DNA from: Bacillota bacterium | GTDB taxonomy: Bacteria > Bacillota > Clostridia > Saccharofermentanales > Fastidiosipilaceae | Direction of reading: 5' to 3' | DNA: 45,430 nt | Assembly (NCBI GenBank): GCA_030055235.1 | Contig: JASGUW010000147.1 | Coordinates: 1-45,430 of the forward strand | Shown here: one piece after another, positions 24,700 through 33,216 of the stretch | Layout of the letters: every line of letters begins with the position of its first letter | How positions within the stretch are numbered: the stretch's first letter is position 1 | Made by a program: the position numbers and the translations under genes | The notes under the pieces: model-generated | Told to the model about the DNA's origin: nothing | The model's database searches: none | Seen by the model: only the letters and a program-made list of their open reading frames with translations

Positions 24700-26060
24700 A
24701 AATCAACTGTGACTACCAGGATCTCGACGCCCTGCGAGCGGCTCTTGCCGAACTCGAGCTCGATCTGCCCCTTCGCGAAGACCTCTCGGTACTGGCCACA
24801 CCGCTGGTCATCGGCCACCGCCGGGCAGCCAACCGCCTCGCTGTCCAGCCGATGGAGGGCTGCGACGGCACGGAGGACGGCCGCCCCGGCGAACTCACTA
24901 TCCGCCGCTATCGCCGCTTTGCCGCCGGTGGCGCCGGCCTCATCTGGTTTGAGGCCACCGCCGTGCGCGAAGACGGCCGCGCGAACGCCCGCCAGCTCCT
25001 GCTGACACGGGAGACGCTGGACTCCTACCGTGAGCTTGTGGCCGACATCCGCCGCAGCGCTCGTGAGGCAGGCGGTCCCGATCCCCTCATCATCCTGCAG
25101 GCGACCCACTCGGGACGCTACTCCAAGCCCGGCGGCATTGCCGCCCCGCGCATCGCCTATCACCATCCGATCTTTGAGGCCGAAAAACGCCTGCCCGACA
25201 GCGCGATCATGAGTGACGGCGAGCTCGACGATCTGCTGCCCTTTTATGGCGAAGCCACCAGGCTCGCGGCTGAGGCGGGCTTTGACGGCATCGACATCAA
25301 GGCCTGCCACCGCTACCTCATCTCCGAGCTGTTGTCGGCCTTCGAGCGGCCCGGCCGCTACGGCGGCAGCTTTGAGAACCGCACCCGCTTCCTGCGGGAG
25401 GCCATCCGCCTGGCGAACGCAGCCGCACCCGCCGGCTTCCTGGTCGCGAGCCGCATCAATCTCTACGACGGCTATCCCTGGCCCTGCGGCTGGGGTGTCG
25501 CCCCCGAACCTGCCGGCTCGGTGGACCCCGACCTCACGGAGCCAAACAGGCTCATCCGGGAGCTCTATGATGATTTCGGCGTGCGCCTGCTCAACCTGAC
25601 TATCGGAAATCCCTACTCCAATCCCCATGTCAACCGTCCCTTCAGCGGCGGCCCCTACGATCCTCCCGAGCATCCCCTGGCCGGCATCCGCCGCCATGTC
25701 AGCTGCGCCCAGGCCCTGCGCCGGGCCGTCCCGGAGATGCGCACCGTACTCTCCGGCATCTCCTGGCTGCGCAGCTTCGCGCCCCTGCTTGCCGCCGGAG
25801 TGGTAGCGGACGACGTGGTCGACTTCGCAGGCTTTGGCCGCCTGGCCTTTGCCAATCCTTCTTTTGCACGCGAAATCCTGACCGACGGCCGCATCGACCG
25901 CCGCCGGGTCTGTGTCGCCTGCTCCCGCTGTTCGCAGCTGATGCGCGCCGGTTCGGTCGCCGGCTGCCCCATCCACGATCGGGAGATCTATGGTTCCATC
26001 TACCGCCGCGACGTCCTGGAATCGGACCGCGACATTGCCGGGATGGTGTCAAATGACTAA
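24696..26060 (+). CDS. Old Yellow Enzyme-family NADH:flavin oxidoreductase with C-terminal cysteine cluster
   Basis: A 454-residue FMN-dependent TIM-barrel enzyme. Seen: NRLAVQPMEGCDGT (FMN side), GAGLIWFEATAV, LQATHSGRYSKP (conserved active-site His/Ser-Gly-Arg), AGFDGIDIKACHRYLISELLS and VDFAGFGRLAFANP (phosphate-binding). The C-terminus has Cys406, Cys409, Cys412 and Cys424 (C-x2-C-x2-C-x11-C), resembling the 4Fe-4S ligands of 2,4-dienoyl-CoA reductase/BaiCD enzymes. Those relatives continue with an NAD(P)/FAD domain, which is absent here: the protein ends about 30 residues after the last Cys. Electrons may therefore come from a partner protein, possibly the flavoprotein two genes downstream. 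Expected reaction: reduction of an activated C=C bond. Confidence 0.88.
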   Translation: MKINCDYQDLDALRAALAELELDLPLREDLSVLATPLVIGHRRAANRLAVQPMEGCDGTEDGRPGELTIRRYRRFAAGGAGLIWFEATAVREDGRANARQLLLTRETLDSYRELVADIRRSAREAGGPDPLIILQATHSGRYSKPGGIAAPRIAYHHPIFEAEKRLPDSAIMSDGELDDLLPFYGEATRLAAEAGFDGIDIKACHRYLISELLSAFERPGRYGGSFENRTRFLREAIRLANAAAPAGFLVASRINLYDGYPWPCGWGVAPEPAGSVDPDLTEPNRLIRELYDDFGVRLLNLTIGNPYSNPHVNRPFSGGPYDPPEHPLAGIRRHVSCAQALRRAVPEMRTVLSGISWLRSFAPLLAAGVVADDVVDFAGFGRLAFANPSFAREILTDGRIDRRRVCVACSRCSQLMRAGSVAGCPIHDREIYGSIYRRDVLESDRDIAGMVSND

Positions 26061-26829
26061 GAAAAGACAGATAGCTCTCGTCACCGGATCCCGCCGCGGC
26101 ATTGGCCTGGGCATTGCCCGCCGCCTCGCCGCGGAGGGCTGGCATGTGGTTCTTTCCGCCCGCTCCCGGGAAGCCGATCAGGTGCTGGCCGAGTTCCAGG
26201 CGGCCGGCTGGAGCGCCGAGTACATTGCCTGCGACATCGGCGATGCGGCTGAGCGTGAAGCCCTGCTCGCCGCGATCTCAGAGCGCCACGGCCGCCTCGA
26301 CCTCCTCGTCAACAACGCCGGCATTGCGCCGCGCGTGCGTGCCGACCTCCTTGACCTTGAGCCTGAAAGTTTCGACGAGCTGATCCGCGTCAACACCCGC
26401 GGCCCCCTTTTCCTGACCCAGGCCGCGGCCCGCGCCATGCTCGCCTGGCAGCAGGCGGGTCTGGAAAACTATCAGCCGCGCATCGTCTTCATCACCAGTG
26501 TCTCCGCCGATGTCGTCTCGACCAACCGCGGTGACTACTGTGTCTCCAAGTCGGGCCTCTCCATGGTCGCCCGCCTCTTTGCCGTCCGCCTGGCGCCGGA
26601 GGGCATCCCGGTCTTCGAGCTGCGCCCCGGCATCATCGCTACCGACATGACCGCCGGCGTCCATGACCGCTACCAGGCCCTGATCGACGACGGTCTCACA
26701 CCTGTACCGCGTTTCGGCCAGCCCGCCGATGTCGCCGCCGCCGTCTCGGCCCTGGCCTCGGGCGCCTTCGACTATGCCACCGGCCAGATCATCAACATCG
26801 ACGGCGGCCTCACGATCGGACGGCTCTAG
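26053..26829 (+). CDS. Short-chain dehydrogenase/reductase
   Basis: A 258-residue classical SDR. Visible: cofactor loop TGSRRGIG (residues 11-18), NNAG (87-90), the catalytic serine in FITSVSA (149 or 151), Tyr162 and Lys166 in YCVSK, and the closing ATGQIINIDGG. Arg14-Arg15 after the glycine loop favour NADP(H). Closest in style to 3-oxoacyl-ACP reductase or secondary-alcohol dehydrogenases; substrate unknown. ATG 26053 overlaps the upstream gene by 8 bases. The next gene begins 2 bases after its stop. With the reductases around it, a carbonyl/alcohol step in the same pathway is likely. Confidence 0.9.
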   Translation: MTKKRQIALVTGSRRGIGLGIARRLAAEGWHVVLSARSREADQVLAEFQAAGWSAEYIACDIGDAAEREALLAAISERHGRLDLLVNNAGIAPRVRADLLDLEPESFDELIRVNTRGPLFLTQAAARAMLAWQQAGLENYQPRIVFITSVSADVVSTNRGDYCVSKSGLSMVARLFAVRLAPEGIPVFELRPGIIATDMTAGVHDRYQALIDDGLTPVPRFGQPADVAAAVSALASGAFDYATGQIINIDGGLTIGRL

Positions 26830-26831
26830 AG

Positions 26832-28781
26832 ATGACGACCATCCTTCTTCCGGACGGGCGTGAGCTCCCTCTGCTCCAGCCCTCTGCGGTGGTGGTCGGC
26901 TCCGGCGCGGCCGGCTACAACGCGGTCAATCAGCTGGCACGGCTCGGCGTGCCCGATCCGCTTCTGGTCACCGAAGGCCGCGAATGGGGTACCAGCCGCA
27001 ACACCGGTTCGGACAAGCAGACCTATTACAAGCTCTCGCTCGCCGGCTCCGAGCCCGACAGTGTCCGCGCCCTGGCCCGTGATCTGGAGGCCGGCGGGGC
27101 GGTTCACGGTGACAGCGCCCTCGTCGAAGCAGCCGGCTCCGCCGCCGCCTTCCTGCGTCTTGTGGAACTCGGCGTTCCCTTTCCGACAAATGCCGCAGGC
27201 GAATTTGTCGGCTACCGCACCGACCACGACACCCGCGGCCGTGCGACCTCGGCCGGGCCCCTGACCTCGCGCTACATGGTAGAAGCCTTGGAGGCCGAAT
27301 CTCGCCGCCTCGGCATCCGCGTCCTGGACGACTGTACCGTTGTTGACCTCGTCCGCGACGCCGACGGCCAGCTGGCCGGACTCCTCGCCATCGAACGAAG
27401 CCGCATTCATGAGCCTCACCGCGGCCTCCTCCTGATCGCCTGTCGTCAGGTCATCCTGGCAACAGGAGGTCCCGCTGCCTGTTACCGCGACTCCGTTTTT
27501 CCGCCCTCCCAGACTGGGATGAGCGGCTTTGCCCTGGCCGCCGGCGCCGTCGGCAATAACCTCGACCAGTGGCAGTACGGCCTGGCTTCGAGCGCCTTCC
27601 GCTGGAATGTCTCAGGCAGCTATCAGCAGGTGCTGCCGCGCTATGTATCTGTCGACAGTGACGGCCGTGAACACGACTTTCTCCTGGATGCCCTCGGCGA
27701 TCCGGAGACCGTCCTGCGCCTGACCTTTCTCAAGGGCTACGAGTGGCCCTTCGACAGCCGGAAAATCGACGGCTCTTCCCAGGTCGATCTCCTCGTCCTG
27801 AATGAAACGCTCGCCGGCCGCCGCGTCTACCTCGACTACCGCCGGAATCCGACCGACCTCAGCGTGATCCCGCCAGAGGCCCGCCATTACCTCGAAAGCT
27901 CCGGCGCCACCCAAGAGACGCCCTTTCTCCGCCTGGCCGCGATGAACCCCGCCGCCATCGACCTCTACCGCGCTAACGGCATTGACCTGGAGACCCAGGC
28001 TCTGGAGATCCACGTCGCCGCCCAGCACCACAACGGCGGTCTGGCCGTGGATGCCGACGGCCGCACCACGATCCCCGGCCTCTATGCCGCCGGCGAGGTG
28101 GCCGGCAGCTTCGGCCTCTACCGTCCCGGCGGCTCGGCTCTCAACCAGACCCAGGTCCTCTCGGCACGTGCCGCTGCCGCTCTGGCCCTCGATCCGGCAC
28201 CCGCCGCCGATCCCGCTCTGCTGCTGTCGGCCGCCGCCGCTCTTCTCGACCGCCTTTTGGCCCAGTCTTCAGATCCCGCTTGCCCGACCAGCCTGGCCGA
28301 CCGGCAGCGCTACTATGCCGGCAGCATGTCTGAGATCGCCGCCATTCTCCGCGATCCGGACGCGATGGCGGCTTTGGCGGAGGAAATCGCTCATGAAGAT
28401 TTGGGCGAAATCCCTCTCGCCCGCCCCGATCAGCTCATCGACCTGCTGAAACTGGCCGACAGCCTCCGCACGATGCGGGCGCTGCTGTCCGCCATGCTCG
28501 CCTCCGCCCGCCGCTGCGGCAGCCGCGGCGCCGCCCTTGTGCTCTGTCCGCCCGGAACGCCTGGTGCCCTTCCCGTACCCGGCCTCCCCGGCCGCTGGCA
28601 CCGCGGCACCGTCGAAGAGTGCGCCGAACTTTGCCTGGAAACAAGCGCTGCGTCCGGTACCGCTCCCGTTTCCCACTGGCGCCCCCTGCGCCCGTGCCCA
28701 GAGCCCGACACCTGGTTTGAATCCGTCTGGCGCGACGACCGCGCCCGCCGACGCCGCCTCGCAGGGAGGAGTGGTAGATGA
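26832..28781 (+). CDS. FAD-dependent oxidoreductase, fumarate reductase/succinate dehydrogenase flavoprotein-like
   Basis: A 649-residue soluble flavoprotein. Seen: the dinucleotide loop VVVGSGAAGYNA (residues 20-31), TGSDKQTYYK, TDHDTRGRATSAGPLTS (the H-T-x-x-R-A type active-site strand), VILATGGPAA and the C-terminal FAD closure HHNGGLAVDADGRTTIPGLYAAGE with GSALNQTQV. Members of this superfamily reduce C=C bonds (fumarate, urocanate, cinnamates, ketosteroids) or oxidise amino acids. The C-terminal 150 residues are Ala-rich helical, as in the SdhA helical domain, and end in an Arg-rich tail. There is no signal peptide or heme motif. ATGA overlap with the next gene. Possible electron partner of the OYE-type protein; inference from clustering only. 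Confidence 0.87.
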   Translation: MTTILLPDGRELPLLQPSAVVVGSGAAGYNAVNQLARLGVPDPLLVTEGREWGTSRNTGSDKQTYYKLSLAGSEPDSVRALARDLEAGGAVHGDSALVEAAGSAAAFLRLVELGVPFPTNAAGEFVGYRTDHDTRGRATSAGPLTSRYMVEALEAESRRLGIRVLDDCTVVDLVRDADGQLAGLLAIERSRIHEPHRGLLLIACRQVILATGGPAACYRDSVFPPSQTGMSGFALAAGAVGNNLDQWQYGLASSAFRWNVSGSYQQVLPRYVSVDSDGREHDFLLDALGDPETVLRLTFLKGYEWPFDSRKIDGSSQVDLLVLNETLAGRRVYLDYRRNPTDLSVIPPEARHYLESSGATQETPFLRLAAMNPAAIDLYRANGIDLETQALEIHVAAQHHNGGLAVDADGRTTIPGLYAAGEVAGSFGLYRPGGSALNQTQVLSARAAAALALDPAPAADPALLLSAAAALLDRLLAQSSDPACPTSLADRQRYYAGSMSEIAAILRDPDAMAALAEEIAHEDLGEIPLARPDQLIDLLKLADSLRTMRALLSAMLASARRCGSRGAALVLCPPGTPGALPVPGLPGRWHRGTVEECAELCLETSAASGTAPVSHWRPLRPCPEPDTWFESVWRDDRARRRRLAGRSGR

Positions 28782-29791
28782 TGTCCAAGCCCCGTGCCTG
28801 CTTTCTGACCGCGGCCGGCGAAGAAGGCATCCTGGCCGCCTATGACAGCGCCAGCCGCTCCCGCCTTAGCTCCGCCTTCGCCCTCGATGACCCGGTCTAC
28901 ACGGGTATTGAAGAGATCGCGGGTGACGATGTCACGGCGATCTTCTCCACCTGGGGCATGCCGGCGCCCGATGCGGTGACCATCGCGCACCGCCTGCCGC
29001 GCCTTGGGGCCGTCTTTTATGCGGCGGGCTCCGTGCAGAACTTCGCCCGCCCCTTCCTCGAGCGTGGTATCCGCGTCTATTCCGCCGCCCGCGCCAATGC
29101 CGTGCCCGTGGCCGAATACACCGTGGCCGCGATTTTGCTTTCGAACAAGGGCTTCTGGCAGTCCGCCCGCTACAATCTGGCCGGCCGGCGCCAGGAGGCC
29201 GTCCGCCTCTCCCACGCGCAGCCGGGCAACTATGCTGTCCGCGTCGGCATCATCGGTGCCGGCGCTATCGGCCGCCTCGTGATCGAGAAGCTCACGGCTC
29301 TGGATGCCGAGCTCGAGATCTGGGTCTTCGATCCCTTCCTGCCGGCTGCGGAAGCCCATCGCCTGGGTGTCCGCCTGGTCGACGATCTGCCCGGGCTCTT
29401 CGCCTCCTGCCAGGTGATCTCCAACCATCTGGCGAACAATGCCGAAACCCGGGGCATGCTGAATGCCGCCTGCTTTGAGCGCATGAGCCCGACGGCGACC
29501 TTTATCAACACCGGGCGCGGGGCCCAGGTAGTTGAGGCGGACCTGGTTGCGGCTCTCCGCGCAGAGCCTGGGCGCTTCGCGATCCTCGACGTAACCTGGC
29601 CCGAACCTTCCGACCCGGCGGGGCCGCTGCATGAGCTCGACAACATCATCCTGACGCCGCATATCGCGGGTTCACAGGCCAACGAGATCTGGCGCATGGG
29701 CGCCCTGATGACTCAGGCAGCCGAAAACTGGCTGGCCGGCCGCCCTTCGCCGCACGAGGTCAGCCTGGAGATGCTGGCAACGATGGCCTGA
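28778..29791 (+). CDS. D-isomer-specific 2-hydroxyacid dehydrogenase family protein
   Basis: A 337-residue NAD-dependent dehydrogenase that would interconvert a 2-keto acid and a 2-hydroxy acid. The NAD loop GAGAIG is at residues 160-165, and the catalytic set is complete: Arg247 (NTGRGAQ), Glu276 (TWPEPSDP) and His295 (LTPHIAGS). Start ATG 28778 has GGGAGGA at 28764-28770; ATG 28781 is equally in frame (MMSK). It is the last gene of the gnd-led run; the 92-bp repeat array follows within five bases of the stop. Confidence 0.92.
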   Translation: MMSKPRACFLTAAGEEGILAAYDSASRSRLSSAFALDDPVYTGIEEIAGDDVTAIFSTWGMPAPDAVTIAHRLPRLGAVFYAAGSVQNFARPFLERGIRVYSAARANAVPVAEYTVAAILLSNKGFWQSARYNLAGRRQEAVRLSHAQPGNYAVRVGIIGAGAIGRLVIEKLTALDAELEIWVFDPFLPAAEAHRLGVRLVDDLPGLFASCQVISNHLANNAETRGMLNAACFERMSPTATFINTGRGAQVVEADLVAALRAEPGRFAILDVTWPEPSDPAGPLHELDNIILTPHIAGSQANEIWRMGALMTQAAENWLAGRPSPHEVSLEMLATMA

Positions 29792-29795
29792 GCGG

Positions 29796-30044
29796 CTGTC
29801 CAGAGCGTAAAAAATGCACAGAAAACGGCTCCGGGTGAGCAAAATTTCCGCTCTGGACAGATTCGGCTGTCTCCTGACCCCCTGCGGCTGTCCAGAGCGT
29901 AAAAATTGCACAGAAAACGTCTCTGGTTGAGCAAAATTTCCGCTCTGGACAGATTCTGCTGCCTCCTGGCTACCTTCTGCCGTCCAGAGCGTAAAAATTG
30001 CACAGAAAACGTCTCCGGGTGAGCAAAATTTCCGCTCTGGACAG
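29796..30044. repeat. Family C: three 92-bp repeats with 12-bp inverted arms
   Basis: Units start at 29796, 29888 and 29980 (exact 92-bp period). Each begins CTGTCCAGAGCG (third: CCGTCCAGAGCG) and ends CGCTCTGGACAG after 53 bases, giving a perfect or near-perfect 12-bp palindrome that flanks an A-rich interior. The spacer reads ATTCGGCTGTCTCCTG-like. It is placed immediately downstream of the 2-hydroxyacid dehydrogenase stop codon. Confidence 0.95.
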
Positions 30045-30386
30045 ATTCGGATGTCTCCTGGCCACCTTCACCCGTCAATTTTTCATCGGGATCCAGTCCT
30101 GCACCGATATTTCGCAGATAACCACCCAGTAAATTTCCCCTTGAGAAGAAAAGTGACGACGCAAGTACTTGTCAGCGATGCTTAGCTGTGCGATCATGCA
30201 ATTACTTTGATAGTCAAAGTAATTGCAGAAGAAGCCCGCGCACAACGCCACCCTGCCTCGAGCTTTCGTGTCAATCACATGTAACGAGAGCCTATAGCAG
30301 CCTGGAATAAACCCGCCGGACAGATCAGAGACAGCGCAGCCGCACAGCCGCCTGGGCGCACCGGCCGCTGTCCCAGTCGAATAATC
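30045..30386. other. Gene-free 5' region of the CoA-ligase gene
   Basis: No credible gene. It holds one exceptional palindrome (30197-30227, listed separately) but no obvious -10/-35 pair. Since the ligase ATG is at 30405, the leader would be long if the promoter is near the palindrome. Confidence 0.55.
30197..30227. promoter_or_regulatory. 31-bp palindrome, candidate operator
   Basis: TGCAATTACTTTGA (30197-30210) and TCAAAGTAATTGCA (30214-30227) are perfect 14-bp inverted arms around TAG. The TTTGA-N3-TCAAA core resembles many MarR-type operators (inference). TTGATA at 30207-30212 could serve as a -35 overlapped by the site. It lies 178 bp upstream of the acyl-CoA synthetase-like gene; no regulator gene is nearby. 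It is AT-rich with no T-run after it, so a terminator is unlikely. Confidence 0.7.
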
Positions 30387-30404
30387 AGGAACGGAAGTCA
30401 AAGC

Positions 30405-32090
30405 ATGGAATCACTGCATTTAGCCTATCTCGAAGAAGACCGCGACGCCGCCGGCCGGATCATCGATTTCCGCCTGCGTTTGCCGGAACGCTTCAATTTT
30501 GCGACGGACTGCGTCGACCGCATTGCCGCCGCCGAACCCGATCGCCGCGCCATGCTCTGGTGCGGCCTCGACGAGACCCGCCGCAGCTTCAGCTTCGGCG
30601 AAATGTCACGCCTCGGCCGGCAGGCTGCCTCCTTTTTTCGCTCCATCGGCATCCGCCACGGTGACCGCGTCCTCCTGATTCTCAAGCGCCACCACCAGTT
30701 CTGGTCGGCGATGCTTGGCCTGGCCCACATCGGTGCCGTCGCCGTGCCGGCCACCAGCCAGCTGAAGGCCATGGATCTCGCCTACCGCATCGAGCGCGCC
30801 GATATCCATGCTGTCATTGCCACGATGGAAGGGGACACGGCAGACGAGATTGAGCAGGCCGAGCACGATCTGGGTTACAGCATCCCGATTCGCCTCGCCG
30901 TCCATGGCGGCCGCCCCGGCTGGTCCGACTATGACCAGGGCCTGGCGACCGCTCCGCCATGGACCACCCCGCCGCCCGCCGAACGCCCCGTCCTGCACGA
31001 CGAGATGGTGATCTACTTCACCTCAGGCACCACCGGCCTGGCGAAGATGGTCAGCCTCGATTACGCCTATCCGCTGGCTCACATAGTCACGGCCAAGTAC
31101 TGGCAGAACGTCAATCCCAAAGGCCTCCACCTGACCGTCTCCGAAAGCGGCTGGGCGAAAACCCTCTGGGGGAAACTCTACGGCCAGTGGCTTCTCGGCG
31201 CCGGCATCTACGTCTATGATTTTGATCGCTTCGATCCCGCTGCCCTCCTCGAGCATATCGCGACGGACGGCGTCACCACCTTCTGCGCCGCACCGACCAT
31301 CTATCGCTTCCTGATCCATGAGGACCTCACGAAATATGACCTCTCGGCACTCGAGCACTGTACCGTCGCCGGCGAGGCAGTGAATCCGCAAGTCTTCAGC
31401 GCCTGGAAGCGTGCCACGGGCCTTGAGATGCGCGAGGGTTTTGGACAGACAGAGACCACGCCCACGGTGGCAACCTTCTATTGGATGAAGGCGAAAGCCG
31501 GCTCGATGGGCCGCCCCAACCCCATCTATGATGTCGTCCTGCTTGACGAAGATGGTGTCGAACAGGGACCCGGCGGCAGCGGCGAGATCTGCCTGCGCCC
31601 GCCCGGGCCGCCCGGAGATCCGGCCAACATCGGCATGTTTTCCGGCTACGCCGAAGATCCCGACCTTACCGAAGCATACTGGTATGACGGCTACTACCAT
31701 ACCAACGACCTGGCATCCATGGACGAAGACGGCTATCTCTGGTACGAAGGACGCAGCGACGACATGATCAAGAGCTCGGGCTACAAGATTTCGCCCTTTG
31801 AGGTCGAAAATGTCGTCATGACCCATCCGGCCGTACTCGAGTGCGCAGTGACAGGTGTACCCGACAAGATCCGTGGTCAGGTTGTTCGCGCCAGCATCCG
31901 CCTGGCACCCGGCTACAGTCCCGGCGAAGCCCTCGCCCGAGAGATCCAGAACCACGTCAAAACGGTCTCCGCTCCCTATAAGTATCCCCGCGTCGTGGAC
32001 TTCGTCGACGAGCTTCCCAAAACAGTTTCAGGCAAAATCCGCCGCGTTGTTCTGCGTCAGCAGCTCCAGCAGGCCGCTGTCCGCGCCTGA
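30405..32090 (+). CDS. AMP-dependent acyl-CoA synthetase/ligase (medium-chain ACSM-like)
   Basis: A 561-residue ANL-superfamily enzyme that activates a carboxylic acid with ATP and joins it to CoA. Motifs: P-loop YFTSGTTGLAKMV (about residues 205-217), GFGQTETT (A5), YWYDGYYHTNDLASMDEDGYLWYEGRSDD (A7/A8 region), KSSGYKISPFEVE, and the catalytic lysine in PKTVSGKIRR (Lys544). The overall style (VPATSQLKAMDLAYRIERA) fits medium-chain/xenobiotic acid ligases rather than acetyl-CoA synthetase. GGAAG about 7 bases before ATG 30405 is a moderate ribosome binding site. A monocistronic unit ended by the hairpin at 32153. Given the reductive cluster upstream, it may activate that pathway's acid substrate. 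Confidence 0.92.
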   Translation: MESLHLAYLEEDRDAAGRIIDFRLRLPERFNFATDCVDRIAAAEPDRRAMLWCGLDETRRSFSFGEMSRLGRQAASFFRSIGIRHGDRVLLILKRHHQFWSAMLGLAHIGAVAVPATSQLKAMDLAYRIERADIHAVIATMEGDTADEIEQAEHDLGYSIPIRLAVHGGRPGWSDYDQGLATAPPWTTPPPAERPVLHDEMVIYFTSGTTGLAKMVSLDYAYPLAHIVTAKYWQNVNPKGLHLTVSESGWAKTLWGKLYGQWLLGAGIYVYDFDRFDPAALLEHIATDGVTTFCAAPTIYRFLIHEDLTKYDLSALEHCTVAGEAVNPQVFSAWKRATGLEMREGFGQTETTPTVATFYWMKAKAGSMGRPNPIYDVVLLDEDGVEQGPGGSGEICLRPPGPPGDPANIGMFSGYAEDPDLTEAYWYDGYYHTNDLASMDEDGYLWYEGRSDDMIKSSGYKISPFEVENVVMTHPAVLECAVTGVPDKIRGQVVRASIRLAPGYSPGEALAREIQNHVKTVSAPYKYPRVVDFVDELPKTVSGKIRRVVLRQQLQQAAVRA

Positions 32091-32152
32091 GGTTCTGGCA
32101 CTGGCAGCGTCTGCCTTCTGCCACAGTGCCGTCATCACAAATAAGGTATCAA

Positions 32153-32183
32153 AAAGGGGCGACACCGCCGGTGTCGCCCCTTT
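32153..32183. terminator. Bidirectional intrinsic terminator
   Basis: AAAGGGGCGACACC and GGTGTCGCCCCTTT form a 14-bp stem with a 3-nt GCC loop, flanked by an A-run left and a T-run right. It lies between the convergent CoA-ligase gene and the TIM-barrel isomerase gene. Confidence 0.95.
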
Positions 32184-32206
32184 GGTTCTGATTCTTCCGC
32201 CGCGCG

Positions 32207-33049
32207 TCAGCTACCCAGCTGACGCTTCAGGAATTCGACCGCCAGACGAATATCCGTCTCCGGATTATCGCCCACTTCGCGCTCAATGGTCAGGAAGCCG
32301 CGGAAGCCAATCTCCTCCAGTGCCGCCAGATAATTTGGCCAGTCCACTGAACCTTCGCCGAGCGGTACCTCAAGGAAGTACTCATCATAGGCAACCACGT
32401 GATCAACCATATGATAGATCTCCATCGGATCTCCGCGCTTCACCATCACACCATCCTTGGCATGGGTGTGGTGGATGTAGTCACCCAGCAGCTTTACACC
32501 TGCCACGGGATCGTCACCTGTCACCATCACCAGGTTCGCCGGGTCAAAGTTGACGCCAACACCACGGTTGTCCAGGCTGTCCAGGAACTGCTTCAACGTC
32601 GCACAGGTTTCCGGTCCCGTCTCAATCGCGAAATGCGCCCCAATCGACTCCCCATAAGCGCCGAGCTCGTTGCAGGCATCCTGGAAGATCTTGAAATATT
32701 CCGCTGCTGGATCGTCCGGAATTACACCGATGTGCGTTGTGACCACATCACAGCCCAGATCCTTTGCCAGATCCATGATGCGCTTGGAACGCTCAATCTG
32801 TGACGGATTGCGCTCGATCTTGGCAAAACCACCGATGTCACCGCACAGCGCCGCAATCGTCAGGCCATGGTCGGCAGCCATGCGCACAAACTCGGCCCGG
32901 TCCGCGGCAGTCATATTCTCGGGTGCCATTTCGCCCGCAGTGGCATAGACCTGCAGACCGGCAGCGCCAACTTCGCGTGCCTTTACGAGCGCCTCACGGA
33001 TGGGCAGGCGGAAGCTGTCAAGCATCACACCGATCGGAAACTGAAACAT
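32207..33049 (-). CDS. Sugar phosphate isomerase/epimerase family TIM-barrel protein
   Basis: A 280-residue AP-endonuclease-2-type TIM barrel. Putative metal ligands and barrel signatures are visible in HFAIETGPE, GVNFDPANLVM, DYIHHTHAKDG and FLTIEREVG (Glu/Asp/His/Glu set). The GEGSVDWPNYLAALEEIGFRG stretch is typical of inosose dehydratase/IolE/IolI and D-psicose epimerase-like proteins. The exact sugar is unknown. ATG 33049 has AGGAGG at 33057-33062, seven bases away, and a TATAAT at 33108-33113 (minus strand) supplies a likely -10. A single-gene unit convergent with the CoA-ligase gene. Confidence 0.9.
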   Translation of the reverse strand: MFQFPIGVMLDSFRLPIREALVKAREVGAAGLQVYATAGEMAPENMTAADRAEFVRMAADHGLTIAALCGDIGGFAKIERNPSQIERSKRIMDLAKDLGCDVVTTHIGVIPDDPAAEYFKIFQDACNELGAYGESIGAHFAIETGPETCATLKQFLDSLDNRGVGVNFDPANLVMVTGDDPVAGVKLLGDYIHHTHAKDGVMVKRGDPMEIYHMVDHVVAYDEYFLEVPLGEGSVDWPNYLAALEEIGFRGFLTIEREVGDNPETDIRLAVEFLKRQLGS

Positions 33050-33107
33050 AATGGAACCTCCTGCATGAAAGCGGCCCGCATAGCTACGGGCGGCGAATAA
33101 CATCTTC

Positions 33108-33113
33108 TATTAT
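33108..33113 (-). promoter_or_regulatory. -10 box (TATAAT) for the isomerase/epimerase gene
   Basis: A perfect TATAAT on the minus strand, about 59 bases before the start codon. No matching -35 at 17 bp was seen. Confidence 0.5.
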
Positions 33114-33216
33114 AGGCGATTTGCGAAATCACCGCCCCCCGACCGTCACCCCGTTGTTGCACGTCAACTTTGTCGATCGTCAGATGAGCTTGGCAGGAGG
33201 GCGGCTGGCAAGAGTC

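Noticed and set aside
22558..29791. A true bile-acid (bai) operon
   Set aside because: OYE and SDR types are present, but there are no baiE- or baiF-like genes, the OYE lacks the C-terminal domain of BaiCD and the order differs.
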